DNA of 64,000 bases from Engraulis encrasicolus (lineage: Eukaryota; Chordata; Actinopteri; Clupeiformes; Engraulidae): NCBI RefSeq assembly GCF_034702125.1, contig NC_085869.1:55105214-55169213 (forward strand), written 5' to 3'. Below, piece after piece: positions 29,001 through 42,200 of the stretch. Made by a program: the position numbers and the translations under genes. Position 1 is the stretch's first letter, and every line of letters begins with the position of its first letter. A model generated the notes under the pieces. The model did no database searches, was not told the DNA's origin, and saw only the letters and a program-made list of their open reading frames with translations.

Positions 29001-29440
29001 ATCATGTCGAAGTGAAAGCAAAAAAAGGGGAAATTGGCACTGTGCATATCCCTGTCTAGTTCATATAGTTAAATGCTGTGCATTAATGATGATTGGACCT
29101 ACTTTTACATACATAAGCAAATGTAAAACCTATCACCAATATGAATGCTTGAAATTGATGGTGCCGTTAAACATTCGTGAAAATGTTAGTTTCTGAACAG
29201 GCATCACAGGTTTTTTATTTACCTTATACAGTAATGAACACTTGAATACATTTGGCTTATGGGCTTAGTGGCACACACCTGTCATTACACACTTGATCTA
29301 TTCTTTCTAGTCACTTCTTTATTTATATCATCATTGTTTGCCAACAGGTCATGAGGCGCTTTGAGGACTTCCCAAGACAGATGGTCTGTAAAGACAGGAC
29401 CACTCTCACCAGACACTTCTACCTCTTCCCAGGACTGTGA
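23020..29440 (+). CDS. casp1: CARD-containing inflammatory caspase (caspase-1-like), complete, 8 exons
   Basis: Exons: 23020-23026, 23357-23632, 23846-23964, 24201-24377, 25658-25898, 27656-27775, 28706-28815, 29348-29440 (stop TGA). All are GT-AG with continuous phases, 1143 nt, 380 aa. Residues ~3-92 form a CARD (LARMRKLFIDKVSLPVVKQL...). The p20 subunit begins near IYPPRNKNERKRLALLINN. Catalytic His221 lies in MMSHGK and catalytic Cys271 in QACRGG. The p20/p10 linker carries aspartates for self-cleavage (VPDG, QSDD). The small subunit includes SCTPDTKSYRH and DGSFFFQRLVDVF, and ends RHFYLFPGL. Family knowledge: such caspases are recruited through the CARD to inflammasomes in the cytosol and cleave interleukin-1 family precursors and gasdermins. 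The tiny first exon (MSA by splicing) is typical of death-fold genes. Casp1 is my best assignment, but a fish-specific caspase-1/4/5 paralogue is possible. The reading frame shows no defect. Confidence 0.94.
25035..25195. mobile_element. palindromic MITE in caspase intron 4
   Basis: Arms gcgggttaactttcggcgag... (25040) and ctcgccgaacgttaaccct (about 25172-25190) also share ggaatagcagcac and its mirror. The left flank 24715-25000 probably belongs to a larger member of the same repeat. Confidence 0.6.
25290..25400. repeat. dispersed repeat, copy 1 (caspase intron 4)
   Basis: A ~110-bp block (gcagcactatggctctctgt ... aggctac) is nearly identical to 28100-28212 in intron 6 of the same gene. More diverged partial copies, some only of one end, lie near 46380-46470, 21705-21745 and 27910-27955. 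Confidence 0.8.
25484..25572. repeat. hairpin just upstream of caspase exon 5
   Basis: The stem gtcatccaaccttca (25508-25522) pairs with tgaaggttggatgac (25542-25556), extended by aagcttta/taaagctt further out. It ends about 85 bp before the exon 5 acceptor. Confidence 0.65.
26186..26510 (+). mobile_element. tRNA-derived SINE in caspase intron 5
   Basis: The head reads like a tRNA: an A-box region (tgggtgagcggttagggcg) and a B box (GGTTCGACTCC, about 26240). A body with 'accctgagcatgg' and 'cacgggtgaggcataaatg' and a T-rich end follow. The fold has no acceptor-stem match, so it is a SINE and not a tRNA gene. Confidence 0.85.
27240..27432 (-). mobile_element. tRNA-derived SINE in caspase intron 5, minus orientation
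   Basis: On the minus strand the head has GTTCGAGTCC as B box (about 27350) and an A-box-like gcgcaccgcgctaagtcc. The body ends in a stretch with 'cataataaaggcccc'. Confidence 0.75.
28100..28212. repeat. dispersed repeat, copy 2 (caspase intron 6)
   Basis: Near-identical direct copy of 25290-25400, same orientation, differing at a handful of bases. Confidence 0.8.
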
Positions 29441-29479
29441 AAGCACTACAGTAGAGTTCTCTGTTGATTGGTATTTTTC

Positions 29480-29605
29480 TCTTTTTTTGTCTTTTTTACT
29501 TTATTTGATAGGACAGTGTGAGAGGTGGACAGGAAGTGATTTGAGAGAGAGACGTAGAGGGGTCGGCAAAGGACCCAGGCCGGGAATCGAACCCGGTTCA
29601 GCCAA
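29480..29605 (-). mobile_element. SINE fragment in the caspase 3' UTR
   Basis: Minus strand reads GGTTCGATTCCCGGCC (B box, about 29592) and then 'cacttcctgtccacctctca' and a T/A-rich tail. The A-box half of the tRNA head is missing. The same family occurs at 47065-47245 in full. It lies 40 bp after the caspase stop codon. Confidence 0.75.
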
Positions 29606-29737
29606 TATATATGTATATTTTTTATAAAAATGAATGGTGATGTCTTGGAAACATTTCTGCCAAAGATTTGAACCTGAATGACATAAAAGGGAAAACATTG
29701 GGGGTGGTGGTAGTGGTGCTGGAAATGAAATGTACTT

Positions 29738-29743
29738 AATAAA
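29738..29743 (+). terminator. AATAAA, candidate caspase poly(A) signal
   Basis: Canonical hexamer 298 bp after the stop codon. A second AATAAA lies at 30064-30069. Confidence 0.5.
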
Positions 29744-30229
29744 GGCTGGCCGTCAGCGAATCTCATTGGACTCGATGTTAACGGCTAGCTTGGAGGTAAA
29801 AAATTGAACTGCCATACTCAGAGAACAGCAGGAAGTAGGCTACAGGAGAAAGGTACAACTCTATGATTTAACTTAAGGGGAGGTGTGATATGAGCTTATT
29901 TCCAAAAATGGTACAGTATCACTCTAATGATCGATCATCTGATTTCTCAGACAATAATGAAATATGACATATACAACATATATATATATTTTTTTTCAAT
30001 TGAAATTGTAACAGAATTATTTGTATCCATTGGTACTGTATTTTGCAATGTGCAATAAGTGCAAATAAAAATAATTTTGCTGGAGTTTAATGATTTATGT
30101 GTCTTAATTCACTGTAACTGTAATTAATAGAATTTTCAGTAAAGATCTCACCATGAGAGAAAATCAGAGTAGGCCTAAATGGTTATGCAATAGACAATGT
30201 ATGCCTATGTATGTAATAACTTAATTGTA

Positions 30230-30540
30230 ATAACTAATCCAAAATGCAGCAGCATGAATTCTTACTAAAAAAAGAGAAGAGACCACATCACTCCAGTACT
30301 TAGGTCATTGCACTGGCTTCCAGTGAGATTTAGAATTGAGTTTAAAAGTCTTCTGATAGTTTATAAGTCACTAAATGGCTTAGGCCCCAAATAGTGCAGT
30401 GCGATACCAGTCATACATGTGGAAACACTGGTACAAGTGTCTTTTATAAGTGTGTTTTGTATGTTTTTTTAATGTTCTGTATTGTGTTGTATTTGTTGAT
30501 AATGGACCTTGAGTCTGGAATAAAGCTGATGATGATGATG
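30230..30540 (+). mobile_element. 3' end of a LINE (Rex/L2-type reverse transcriptase)
   Basis: Translation gives the well-known C-terminal reverse-transcriptase pattern IQNAAA.ILT...HITPVL..LHWLPVS..IEFK.LL.VYKSLNGLAP, with frameshifts. The fragment ends in a (GAT)n tail at 30524-30546. It is 5'-truncated, as LINE copies usually are. Confidence 0.8.
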
Positions 30541-30546
30541 ATGATA

Positions 30547-31227
30547 TTGTAAATATGCTTGAACAGTATCATCTAGGAATCTGGTCCGCATGGTCATTTT
30601 ATTTGGCCTGTGAGATCCAATAGTATTACAGCTGGACATGAAATTTTGTGTGTAGCCGAATATAGGCTATACATAGAGGCCAATGTAACATCTCCCACTC
30701 AAAACAAAATTATGAGTGCTTGTGTGCTTTGTCTTTGAGTCATTATTTGAGTGTGTGCACACACAATTTCATTTCCATTTCATATTTTTCAAGTTGCCTA
30801 CATATTGAGTTTGGCTCGCGACTCTATCCAAGATATTAATTTTGGTCCCCTGTGAATTTGAATTTGACATCCCTGCCGTAGAAGATGCGTGATGTTCCAG
30901 TAACCAATTCGTGCTCCTTGTGGCCTACCACCAAGTTTTGGGACGTGTGGATTTCTTCAGCACGTCGTCACGTGTGTCCACTGGCAGATGTTTGGTCCTG
31001 CATTCCCACTATATTATTATTTTAAAAAAGAAAAAAGAAACAAAGGAAACAGCTGGACTCAACAGCAGGCCTACATCTGATAAGCGGATTAGAGGAGTGG
31101 AGTGGATGGAGCGTGTGTCGCCATGGTGTACCACATGGAGTCGCCGTTTTGCAAGTTAATCAGTGCTGTGATGTAACGGCGCGTGCAAATGTTTACGCAA
31201 GGGTCTGACAAGTAGCAGAGCAAGTTT
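30547..31227. other. 5' flank of creg2
   Basis: No repeat or exon was recognised. The promoter and 5' untranslated region of creg2 presumably lie in the last few hundred bases. Confidence 0.35.
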
Positions 31228-34218
<2,991 letters not shown>

Positions 34219-34844
34219 GACCAGACCAGACCACACCAGACCAGGGGTCCGTATCAAAATCTTTCCTCTGTCGTTCCCTCAATAATCGTACCTTGTGCCT
34301 TTCTCATCAAGCCTTCACATCAATCATGGCATCTCAATACACAAAATATGAGATGACGAGGACAGAGGAGGGAGGTGCAATGTCATCGAAGGAAAGGGGC
34401 CTGCACATGGTGCTTAATTCCTTCACCCTGCCTTGATTCCTTCCTCCACGGGAGAAGGGGTCAACATGGAGGCCTGAGGCTGAAGGAAAGAGGAAATGAC
34501 TGGAGGAGCGTTATTTGATATGGACCCTACATCTGACCACCGCTGAGCTGAGCTGAGTTTAGCTGGAGAAAGAGACTCAATAGTCAGATGTGTCTGTGAA
34601 GATTGTCTATCATCCACGTCTTGTTAGTCAAATGTAAGAGTTCAGCTGTAAGTAACTGGAGATCTTTCTGGAGAGAATGGAGATTTACCATCCAGACTTA
34701 AAAATGAAAAGTTAAGTCTGGCATCAAACTGGTGAAGCTGCTCAAATCGTAATACAACACACAATTCAAACTGTGTATCTGCCTGTAATGACCAGCACAG
34801 TCCTCATACATTTACAAAAACATGCATATACTGTTTGTGTGAAC

Positions 34845-35050
34845 CAGGCTTGTACGAAATTCCAAATGGAAAGAATTTCAATTCAAAATAATGGCATAAT
34901 ATGAACACTAGGTGGTGCCATTACCTTGAATTTCTTTGAATTTAATCTACACTACCCATTGAAAGTACATAGAACACCACCACCTAGTGTTCGTATTATG
35001 GCATTACTTTGAATTGAAATTCTTTCCATTCGGAATTTGGTACAAGCCTG
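34845..35050. mobile_element. palindromic hAT MITE, 206 bp
   Basis: Ends CAGGCTTGTAC...GTACAAGCCTG. Target duplication GTGTGAAC at 34837-34844 and 35051-35058. The two halves are near-complete inverted repeats, so a transcript would fold into one long hairpin. Confidence 0.9.
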
Positions 35051-35930
35051 GTGTGAACAGGGTCTCAAACTCCAAAAAACAACTCCAGTAGTTTATAGCT
35101 AATGCTTTATTGACTCAAGACTCAGATGAGCCCTTGTGCCTATTCCAGCTATGTTTGTGTGTGGGGGACAATATCCGGAAAACACCAAGAAGAAAATGAT
35201 GACTTCAAATTACTTCCTCTCTGTTGGAAACCACTGTAAATGAATATGACACAAACACCATACAATGCACAGTAATTCAGGTGTTTTATATAATCAGACT
35301 TGATTACCTGATTATGTTTAGCCTACAGATGTAATGTATGATGAACATGTACTATATATCATATTTCACACTCCGAAACATTTCACATGATGTCAGCATT
35401 ACAGATTTTTACACCACATTGTGGTGTTGTTCAAAGAGTCTGATCTATCTGATGGAAAGCATTGACTTGGGTCTGTACAAAATCAGTTCTACATTTCCCA
35501 AAAACTTAGTACTTAAGCTTAAGAACAAGTATGAGGGGCCCCTTTAGCAATAACGACATATCAGAATTAGCTCTCACATCATCACTAAAGGTTTATACAC
35601 CATTTTACCTCGCACATGCATTTTGCACAAGCATTTTATTTACATGTGCGATAAAAAATATTTGATGTAGGCCTATAAATGATTGTATACAGTATAAACA
35701 TTTAGTGATGTGAAGGGGGCACCTCATACTTATATACTACTTTGGCTTTTTGGGAAACGCAGCCAAGATTGCTGATTGATACATTGCTTGGGCAAGTAGT
35801 TGTCCATAGTGGATGACACAAAGACTGGATGTTATTTGCTGGTTAGTCTTGGACAGAACCATCCTGATAGGCTGAAATGATGCACAGGTGGTTGTCACTG
35901 GACATTTCGAGCGTTATTTTTTTGTTTGTG

Positions 35931-35936
35931 AATAAA
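35931..35936 (+). terminator. AATAAA, candidate creg2 poly(A) signal
   Basis: Canonical hexamer 1.7 kb after the creg2 stop codon. The distance makes the assignment uncertain. Confidence 0.35.
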
Positions 35937-36711
35937 AAAGGAATGTACATTACATTTTATGTGTTTTAAGGGGGGGCATATTTAATTATCTTTTTAACCT
36001 AGTATTGTGGGTCTTTTTAACCTTCCTTCAACCGTAATTGGACATCAAAAGCTAAGGAAACAGTATGACGTGCTGTTGTGATGTCACACCTGACCTGATA
36101 TGAAGGGCTCATAGAAGTTCAACATACGTACCTGACAAAATCCTAGACAGCAAATGGTTTTTATTATTTGAATAATCTAGTTTCTGAAAGAAAAAAATAC
36201 AATATGGCCAATTTAAAGTATATTAGTTGTGAAGGGAACATTTGAAAATAAAGATAGACAAAGATAAACAAATAGAAAGTCAAAGATCATTGATTTTGAA
36301 AGGAGCGACAGTGAGGTCAGTTCAAGCACAGCCCTGAAGTAATTCATGGTGTAATGGTATTTTAAAGTAGGCTACCAGTGTGCATCTTTTTTGAAATACC
36401 AGAAGGGGAGACAGGTTTCAGATTTTGTGCAAAATCTATAGAATTACATTATACCTTGATTAAAATCATGCTCAAAAAGTGGAGATATCAAAACCAGAAG
36501 GGGGAACAATGTCTGCCATTTTTTTATATAAAAGTGAGCAAGTTAGCCGCTATGTCAAATCTACACATTTGCATCACAAAATTGATCACCTAAATCAAAC
36601 ACCTCCCCAACAGACACATGCTTTCTGTTTCCAAGACCTATGGAAAATAAACAGCGTCCAGTCCTGCCAGTTGGCTGTGTGAATACTACAGCTTTCAGCA
36701 ACGCTGTATTA

Positions 36712-36713
<2 letters not shown>

Positions 36714-36787
<74 letters not shown>
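36714..36787. repeat. (GT)n microsatellite
   Basis: Pure GT tract. Confidence 0.98.
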
Positions 36788-36788
<1 letters not shown>

Positions 36789-36930
36789 CACAGATATAAT
36801 GGTAACCTAAATTCAATGGAGGTAGTGAGAACATCAGTCTTCAAAAGGTGTGTGCATGTGTGTGTGTGTTTTGTGCCTGAGTTTTAGTGACTGTTTGTAT
36901 CTGCGAACTGCACCATACTATCTTTCATTA

Positions 36931-37093
36931 TTATATTCTATGTGATGTGATATTAACTATAGGTAGACGTGTGCAGTGTGAGATTTTCCTTGTTGAGGAG
37001 CTGGGCCTGTTGTTCAGTCTGTAGGAGCGGCACTCTGCTTTCCTCCTCTCGTCCTCTCTACGTTTGGTCACCTCATGCAGCTGGGCGTATGTC
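36931..37093 (-). CDS. candidate last exon: cytoplasmic tail with ITIM-like tyrosine
   Basis: Minus-strand acceptor ...cttcctctcag precedes a 163-base exon with one base completing a codon. It then reads TYAQLHEVTKRREDERRKAE..., ending at TAA (36933-36931). It is highly charged, and TYAQL fits the core of an ITIM (YxxL), with the -2 residue depending on the exon before. It lies on the same strand as, and downstream of, the three Ig exons at 45162-39274, so it probably encodes their cytoplasmic tail. The membrane-span exon was not identified. Two small blocks at about 37535-37450 have compatible splice sites but no hydrophobic span. Confidence 0.5.
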
Positions 37094-37162
37094 CTGAGAG
37101 GAAGGGAAGGAAGAGGCACTCAGATAAGCTAAATGGCAGCCACAGATACCCATTACCCACGC

Positions 37163-37445
37163 AGTAACACTTTATTTTAGGGATACATCTATTAGCACTA
37201 ATACATACAATGTTAATGCCTGCATAAGTAACCTCTAAGGCATGTACTAAGCAAAAGCTAAGGCCTACTAGGTCCTTAGTAAGGTGAAATTGGTAATAAA
37301 TCCCTTATTGTGCATGAACAAGACGTTTGCGAATACATGCCTAACAAATGTTTGATTTTGCTTTGTACATGCCTTACAAGTTACTTATACAGGCACATTG
37401 TATGTATTAGTGCTAATAGATGTATCCCTAAAATTAAGTGTTAAC
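37163..37445. mobile_element. palindromic MITE (GTAACACTTTATTTTAGGGA type)
   Basis: The 44-bp left end (37163-37206, ...atacatctattagcactaat) is mirrored at 37400-37445. I recognise it as a common fish MITE end sequence. Confidence 0.85.
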
Positions 37446-37913
37446 TTACCACCCACGCCATGCAGCTGCAGCACTGCAAACACTGGCCTGTGCCACTGTA
37501 TTTCCTCACCTCAAACGCTAACATACCGCATGGCCTGGAAACACACATACATGTATACACACATAGGAATACACAAACACACAGCCAAACACAAGCACAA
37601 AGTGATAGGACACATAGAGATGCACGCACACACATACATTCAGTACACACGCAATAAGGACACCAAATCTTCACCAGAAAGCACCCTAGAAGCCAATGTC
37701 TAGAAAGAAGCTAAACTGCAGGTAATCTCAGCAGCACACAGACCTACGTATGTCCCCGGTGTATGTGTACTGACTGCTGACTTGACGTACGGGGAAAGGT
37801 GATCCCACACAACACAACACAACACAACCATTATATGCAGGTTACCATACACGTGGCCTCTACACAGACTCAAGCAAACACACTCGTCTGCTTGTTTGAT
37901 TGTATATATAACA

Positions 37914-38200
37914 TTGGTAAATGGACTGCATTTGTATAGCGCTTTTCCACTCCTTCGAGCACTCAAAGCGCTTCACATTGTATGCCTCACATTCACCCAT
38001 TCACACACCGATGGCCGTGGCTGCCACGCAGGGTACCACCCTGCCACCAGGAGCAACTTGGGGTTAAGTATCTTGCTCAAGGACACAACGATGGAGTCAG
38101 GCCAAGCTGGGCTCGAACCTGCAACCTTTGGGTTGCTGAACGGCTCCTCTACCACCTGAGCTACCACCGCCTGACCACCACCTGAGCTACCACCGCCCCC
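37914..38200 (-). mobile_element. tRNA-derived SINE, minus orientation
   Basis: On the minus strand the head reads ggtggtagctcaggtggtag (A box) and GGTTCGAGCCC (B box, about 38112). The body ends in 'gcgctatacaaatgcagtcc'. The first ~25 bases of the head are duplicated at 38171-38198. Confidence 0.85.
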
Positions 38201-38287
38201 ATATTTCCACTAAAGAAAAGTTCTAGACTGTAAATGTAAATACATTGCCTAATATCGCCCTCTTGTGAAGACAGGATGTCTTTACAG

Positions 38288-38567
38288 CAGGGATGGGCAA
38301 CTTCCATGACAAGGAGCACCACATTTTTTTTCAATGCTACCATCGGAGGGCCACATGACCACAGATCTGACTGTATCTCACACACTTTGAGGTGGCGTTG
38401 ATGGCTTACTGAGTGCCGATGTTTGGAAAGTGTTCTCTGTTGGCCAGTGTAGTTACAGATTGAGTGAGTAGTGGTGGACAAATCTTGTCAGTATGTTTTT
38501 TGAAAAAAATATTTTATCTACGGGCCGTTCAGAGTGTGGCTCCCGGGCCTCCAGTTGCCCATCCCTG
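38288..38567. mobile_element. hAT element remnant with CAGGGATGGGCAACT ends
   Basis: CAGGGATGGGCAACT at the left is mirrored by AGTTGCCCATCCCTG at the right. The flanking octamers are CTTTACAG and ACTTACAG. A related, more decayed copy lies at about 52395-52654. Confidence 0.85.
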
Positions 38568-38749
38568 ACTTACAGCCTCAACAAAGAGTTTCTACCGTGC
38601 AACATAGGTCTAGCCTCGCGACGCCATCCTACGTACTTCTGCCAAAAGATTTTGACTCCAGACATAAATTGAAGTATTATGGGATGGTTGTTACCAGGCT
38701 AACATAGGTCTATTGTGCCTAACACTTAGGCCTAACACTTGCCAAATTA

Positions 38750-39075
38750 TTACCTTCGCCAAGGAGGTCGCATTGGTTTGTCTGTCTATTTGTTTGTTTG
38801 TCTGTCAGTCTGTTGTCAGCAGGATAACTCATAAAGTTATGAACGGATTTGGATGAAACTTTATGGAGTTGTTGGAAATGACAAAAGGAACAAGTGAGTA
38901 TATTTTGGTGGTGATCCGGATCACGATCCGGAACCAGGTCTTTATTAAAGATCTAGGGTTGCGGGATATTTATATGGTGAATTTTGACATTCCAGTTTCT
39001 AACTCAAAAACTAAAAAAATAGGTTAGTAGTCAAATGTTCTATCAAACACCTTCCTTGGCAGAGGTCTGCACTCT
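38750..39075. mobile_element. repeat with 'CCTTGGCAGAGGTCTGCACTC' end
   Basis: Begins 'taccttcgccaaggaggt', includes 'ggtggtgatccggatca', and ends 'cttggcagaggtctgcac'. I recognise these blocks as a repeat seen across fishes and many marine invertebrates. It is non-coding here. Confidence 0.65.
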
Positions 39076-39140
39076 GCATTTTTAGTTTCATATTATTTCA
39101 GAACCCAATATAGGCCCACTATATTTGACTTTAATTTTAA

Positions 39141-39273
39141 AGGGTCACATTTGTACAGTGCATGTGGCATGCCTGTCTCAAAATCTCGGAATGTTTTTCC
39201 CACGACACTCGTAGCAGGTCGCTCTGTCAAAAGCTTTTGCTTCGGCAGAAATTGTTAATAGTTTTCCTCTCAC
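39141..39273. mobile_element. MITE fragment abutting the third Ig exon
   Basis: 'gcatgcctgtctcaaaatct' and 'cccacgacactcg...gctctgtcaaaa' match the repeats at 46005-46373 and, inverted, at 60252-60573. It touches the exon end at 39274, so the open frame beyond that point is repeat sequence. Confidence 0.7.
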
Positions 39274-42200
39274 CGGATTTCCCGCCATTAGGTGTGTTTC
39301 AGCGACGTGGAAGCCATCGAGGTCTGTGACCAGGAACACTCCAGCATCAGTGGCCTTCACGTTTTCCAAGACGCAGAGGTTGCCATCCACAGAGAGACGG
39401 TCCTGCATGTCTAGCTCCTCCGGGATTGTCAGGTTGCCCTTTTGCATGATCAACCAGGACTTCCTGCTGTCGCTGGCAGGCGTGTACTTGAAGTGCACCA
39501 TGGAACTGTTCAGTACGAGGTTGAACTTCAAAGTTCCTCCAGAAGGCACTTCTGTAGAGTTCTGATGCACTGAAGGGAGAGACAAGGGGAAAGTAGTGCA
39601 GTTCAGTGCAGTGCAGATTTTCAGCAGATTTCCAGTTTCTAGACTGGATTCTGTTTTTCGAAAAGGCACACGCCGAAGCGAGTTTGTGCAATAAAAAAAA
39701 ACACAATTCATGTAAGGTGTGGCCTCCTTTTTGAAAAACTGAGCTGAACATTTGGGCCAGCACCCCCACAGTCTAATTATTTGAGAGTGACGCCTGCTCC
39801 AAACTGAACACTAGACTGAATTCTAAAATCAAAGAGTTAATCCAATAACCCCTTCATGCATAGCCTAATTGTTGTATCACAATTACTGGCATCAGGCCTG
39901 CCGACAGGGGGGGAGAAAGGGGTATGTTGTCCCGGGCCCAGGGGGATAGGGGGCCCAGAATTAAGCCCCCATTACATTGTACTGTATGTATTGGGTAGGG
40001 GGCCCTTTCAGATTACTTTGTCCTGGGCCCAGCAAAAGCTGTCAGCGGCCCTGACTGGCAAATATAGACATTTTGGGGGGTAAGTGTTGGTGGGGCATGT
40101 TTAACTTCTGGCTGCTTAACTAAGCTACTGTACATATGGGATTATATCGAGGTATTGTTCACATGCTTTTAATCGTCAAGCATTTCTAGATGATCACATC
40201 ACAATATATTGTGGAAAAACAAACAACAAAAATAACTTTCAAAAAGGGCATTTTTGTTCAGGACGAGCACCACCTTGTCCCTTTCTGTGCACACCTATGA
40301 CCACAATGGTAACTACCAAATGTTATTTGGTTGCATACTATTATTTTATTTGGTCTGGTTGTCTTGCTGGAAGCTAATGTATCACATTTCAGGACATCAA
40401 AATCTAGTTTATTTTCTAACACTACCTATTGGTAAAACTGGCTCTGATTATCTGGACCCTACGCACTATACAGAGGAAAGAAGTTCCGTTCACCAACCTT
40501 ACCTTTAACGTCCAGGCACACCTTCTTCTGAATTTCATCAAAGATATCCCTAATGGTGTAGGCGCCCTCATCCGCTCCTGTTACACCTGTGAGTGTAACT
40601 CTGGTCTCCGAGACGAACAGGCGGTTTTCATAAACATCTCTAAAGTGCTCTCCTATCATTAGGACCAGAGCTATCAGGGACGCCTGGTTTGCCTCAACAG
40701 CGATGGGCCGGAACTCAATCACCTTGGGAGGTAGGGTCAGCTGAATGTGGAAGTTCTCTCCATACATGATGTTGTGCTCGTTGGAGCAATCTGAGAGAGC
40801 AATGGAATGGTAAGATTGGGCAACCTGATCTCCAAAATGTCCGTGCTCCTGGACACGGATGTTAAGGACACGAAATCCGTGTCCAGGAGCACGGATTTTG
40901 CCAAAATTCTGTGCTCCTGGACACGGAATTGTTTTCCGTGATGGACACACGGAAGTGCTTTCTATATTCCCACAGCACTGTGTTAACTCTATCATTAGAA
41001 AATACATACCAAATGCTAATACTAAACAAAATAATGCTATAGCAATTTAATTTGTGCCCTGACCAAAACATTGCCTAACCTTAACCTGTCATTAAAGACA
41101 TATTTTTGAGAAATACCCTTTCCAGTTGGTTGATAGGCTATCAAATTCATATAATGAATGAAAGAATACTAGCTGTGCCCAGACCAAAACAATCCCTAAC
41201 CCTAACCTGTCAGTAAGAAATGTTTTTGGTTGAAAAATATTTAAAATTAGAAAGATCCTGAGAAAACACAAGACTGTGGAAACATAGAGCTGTGGGAGTA
41301 TAGAGAGAGCACTTCCGTGTGTCCATCACGGAAAACAATTTCGTGTCCAAGAGCACAGAATTTTGGCAAAATCTGTGCTCCTGGACACAGATTTTATGTC
41401 CTTCACATCCGTGTCCAGGAGCACGGAAATTTTGGAGATCATGTTGCAGCCGGAGCCAGTGGTAACGATAATGGAGGTACATATCAACACAGACATCGAG
41501 ATAGAGGAAACACAAAGATAAGGAAAAATACTAGGTGGGGCATGGTAAGACAGAAATATGTGGCGTCAATATTTGGTATCTTGAAATTGTTTTTAGATGC
41601 ATCCTAGCATCTCCATAAGAGGGTATGTCCGTCGGTCTGTCAGTCCATCTGAAACACTTTCTAAAATTGCAATTCCCTCCTGTGTCTTCAAGGCGGCGGA
41701 GTATTGGCGGACGCATCTCTGTCCGCCTGTCGGACTTGTTGGACTTAAGAATTCCACAACTACATTCATTACAGTACATTTCATTTTCCATGGCAAGGCG
41801 GATTGTCAACCTTACCAAAAAAAACCTAATCCATGTAATGAGAGACAGTTGTGTTCTTTAGATGAGTCTTCTTAAAGGCTGGTGGGGATACACCAGGGTA
41901 CATGCCCAACAGGACTAGCCTACACTGTTGTTGATTTCAAAGCAAGCAGAATTACAACAAACATATTGGGCAAAATGAGAACGGGCAGCCTGGGAGCAAA
42001 CTTGAAGAATTCTGATCCCCATGAATGTGCATACCGTGTATAATGTCACAGCATAAGGATTTTATTTTAATACGCTATTTTAAACTTCTTCAACCCTGTC
42101 TGAACACACTGTCACTATTCCCTAAATACACACGGTTGCTACTGGATTTCATGCAGAGTGATTGGCAGGTCATGGAGATTGTGCATGAGAGCATTAACCC

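Larger units (their letters stand above)
34219..36930. other. creg2 3' flank and intergenic DNA
   Basis: Presumed 3' UTR and intergenic DNA between convergent genes. It contains the hAT MITE at 34845-35050, an AATAAA at 35931-35936 and a GT microsatellite. No other open frame was recognised. Confidence 0.4.
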
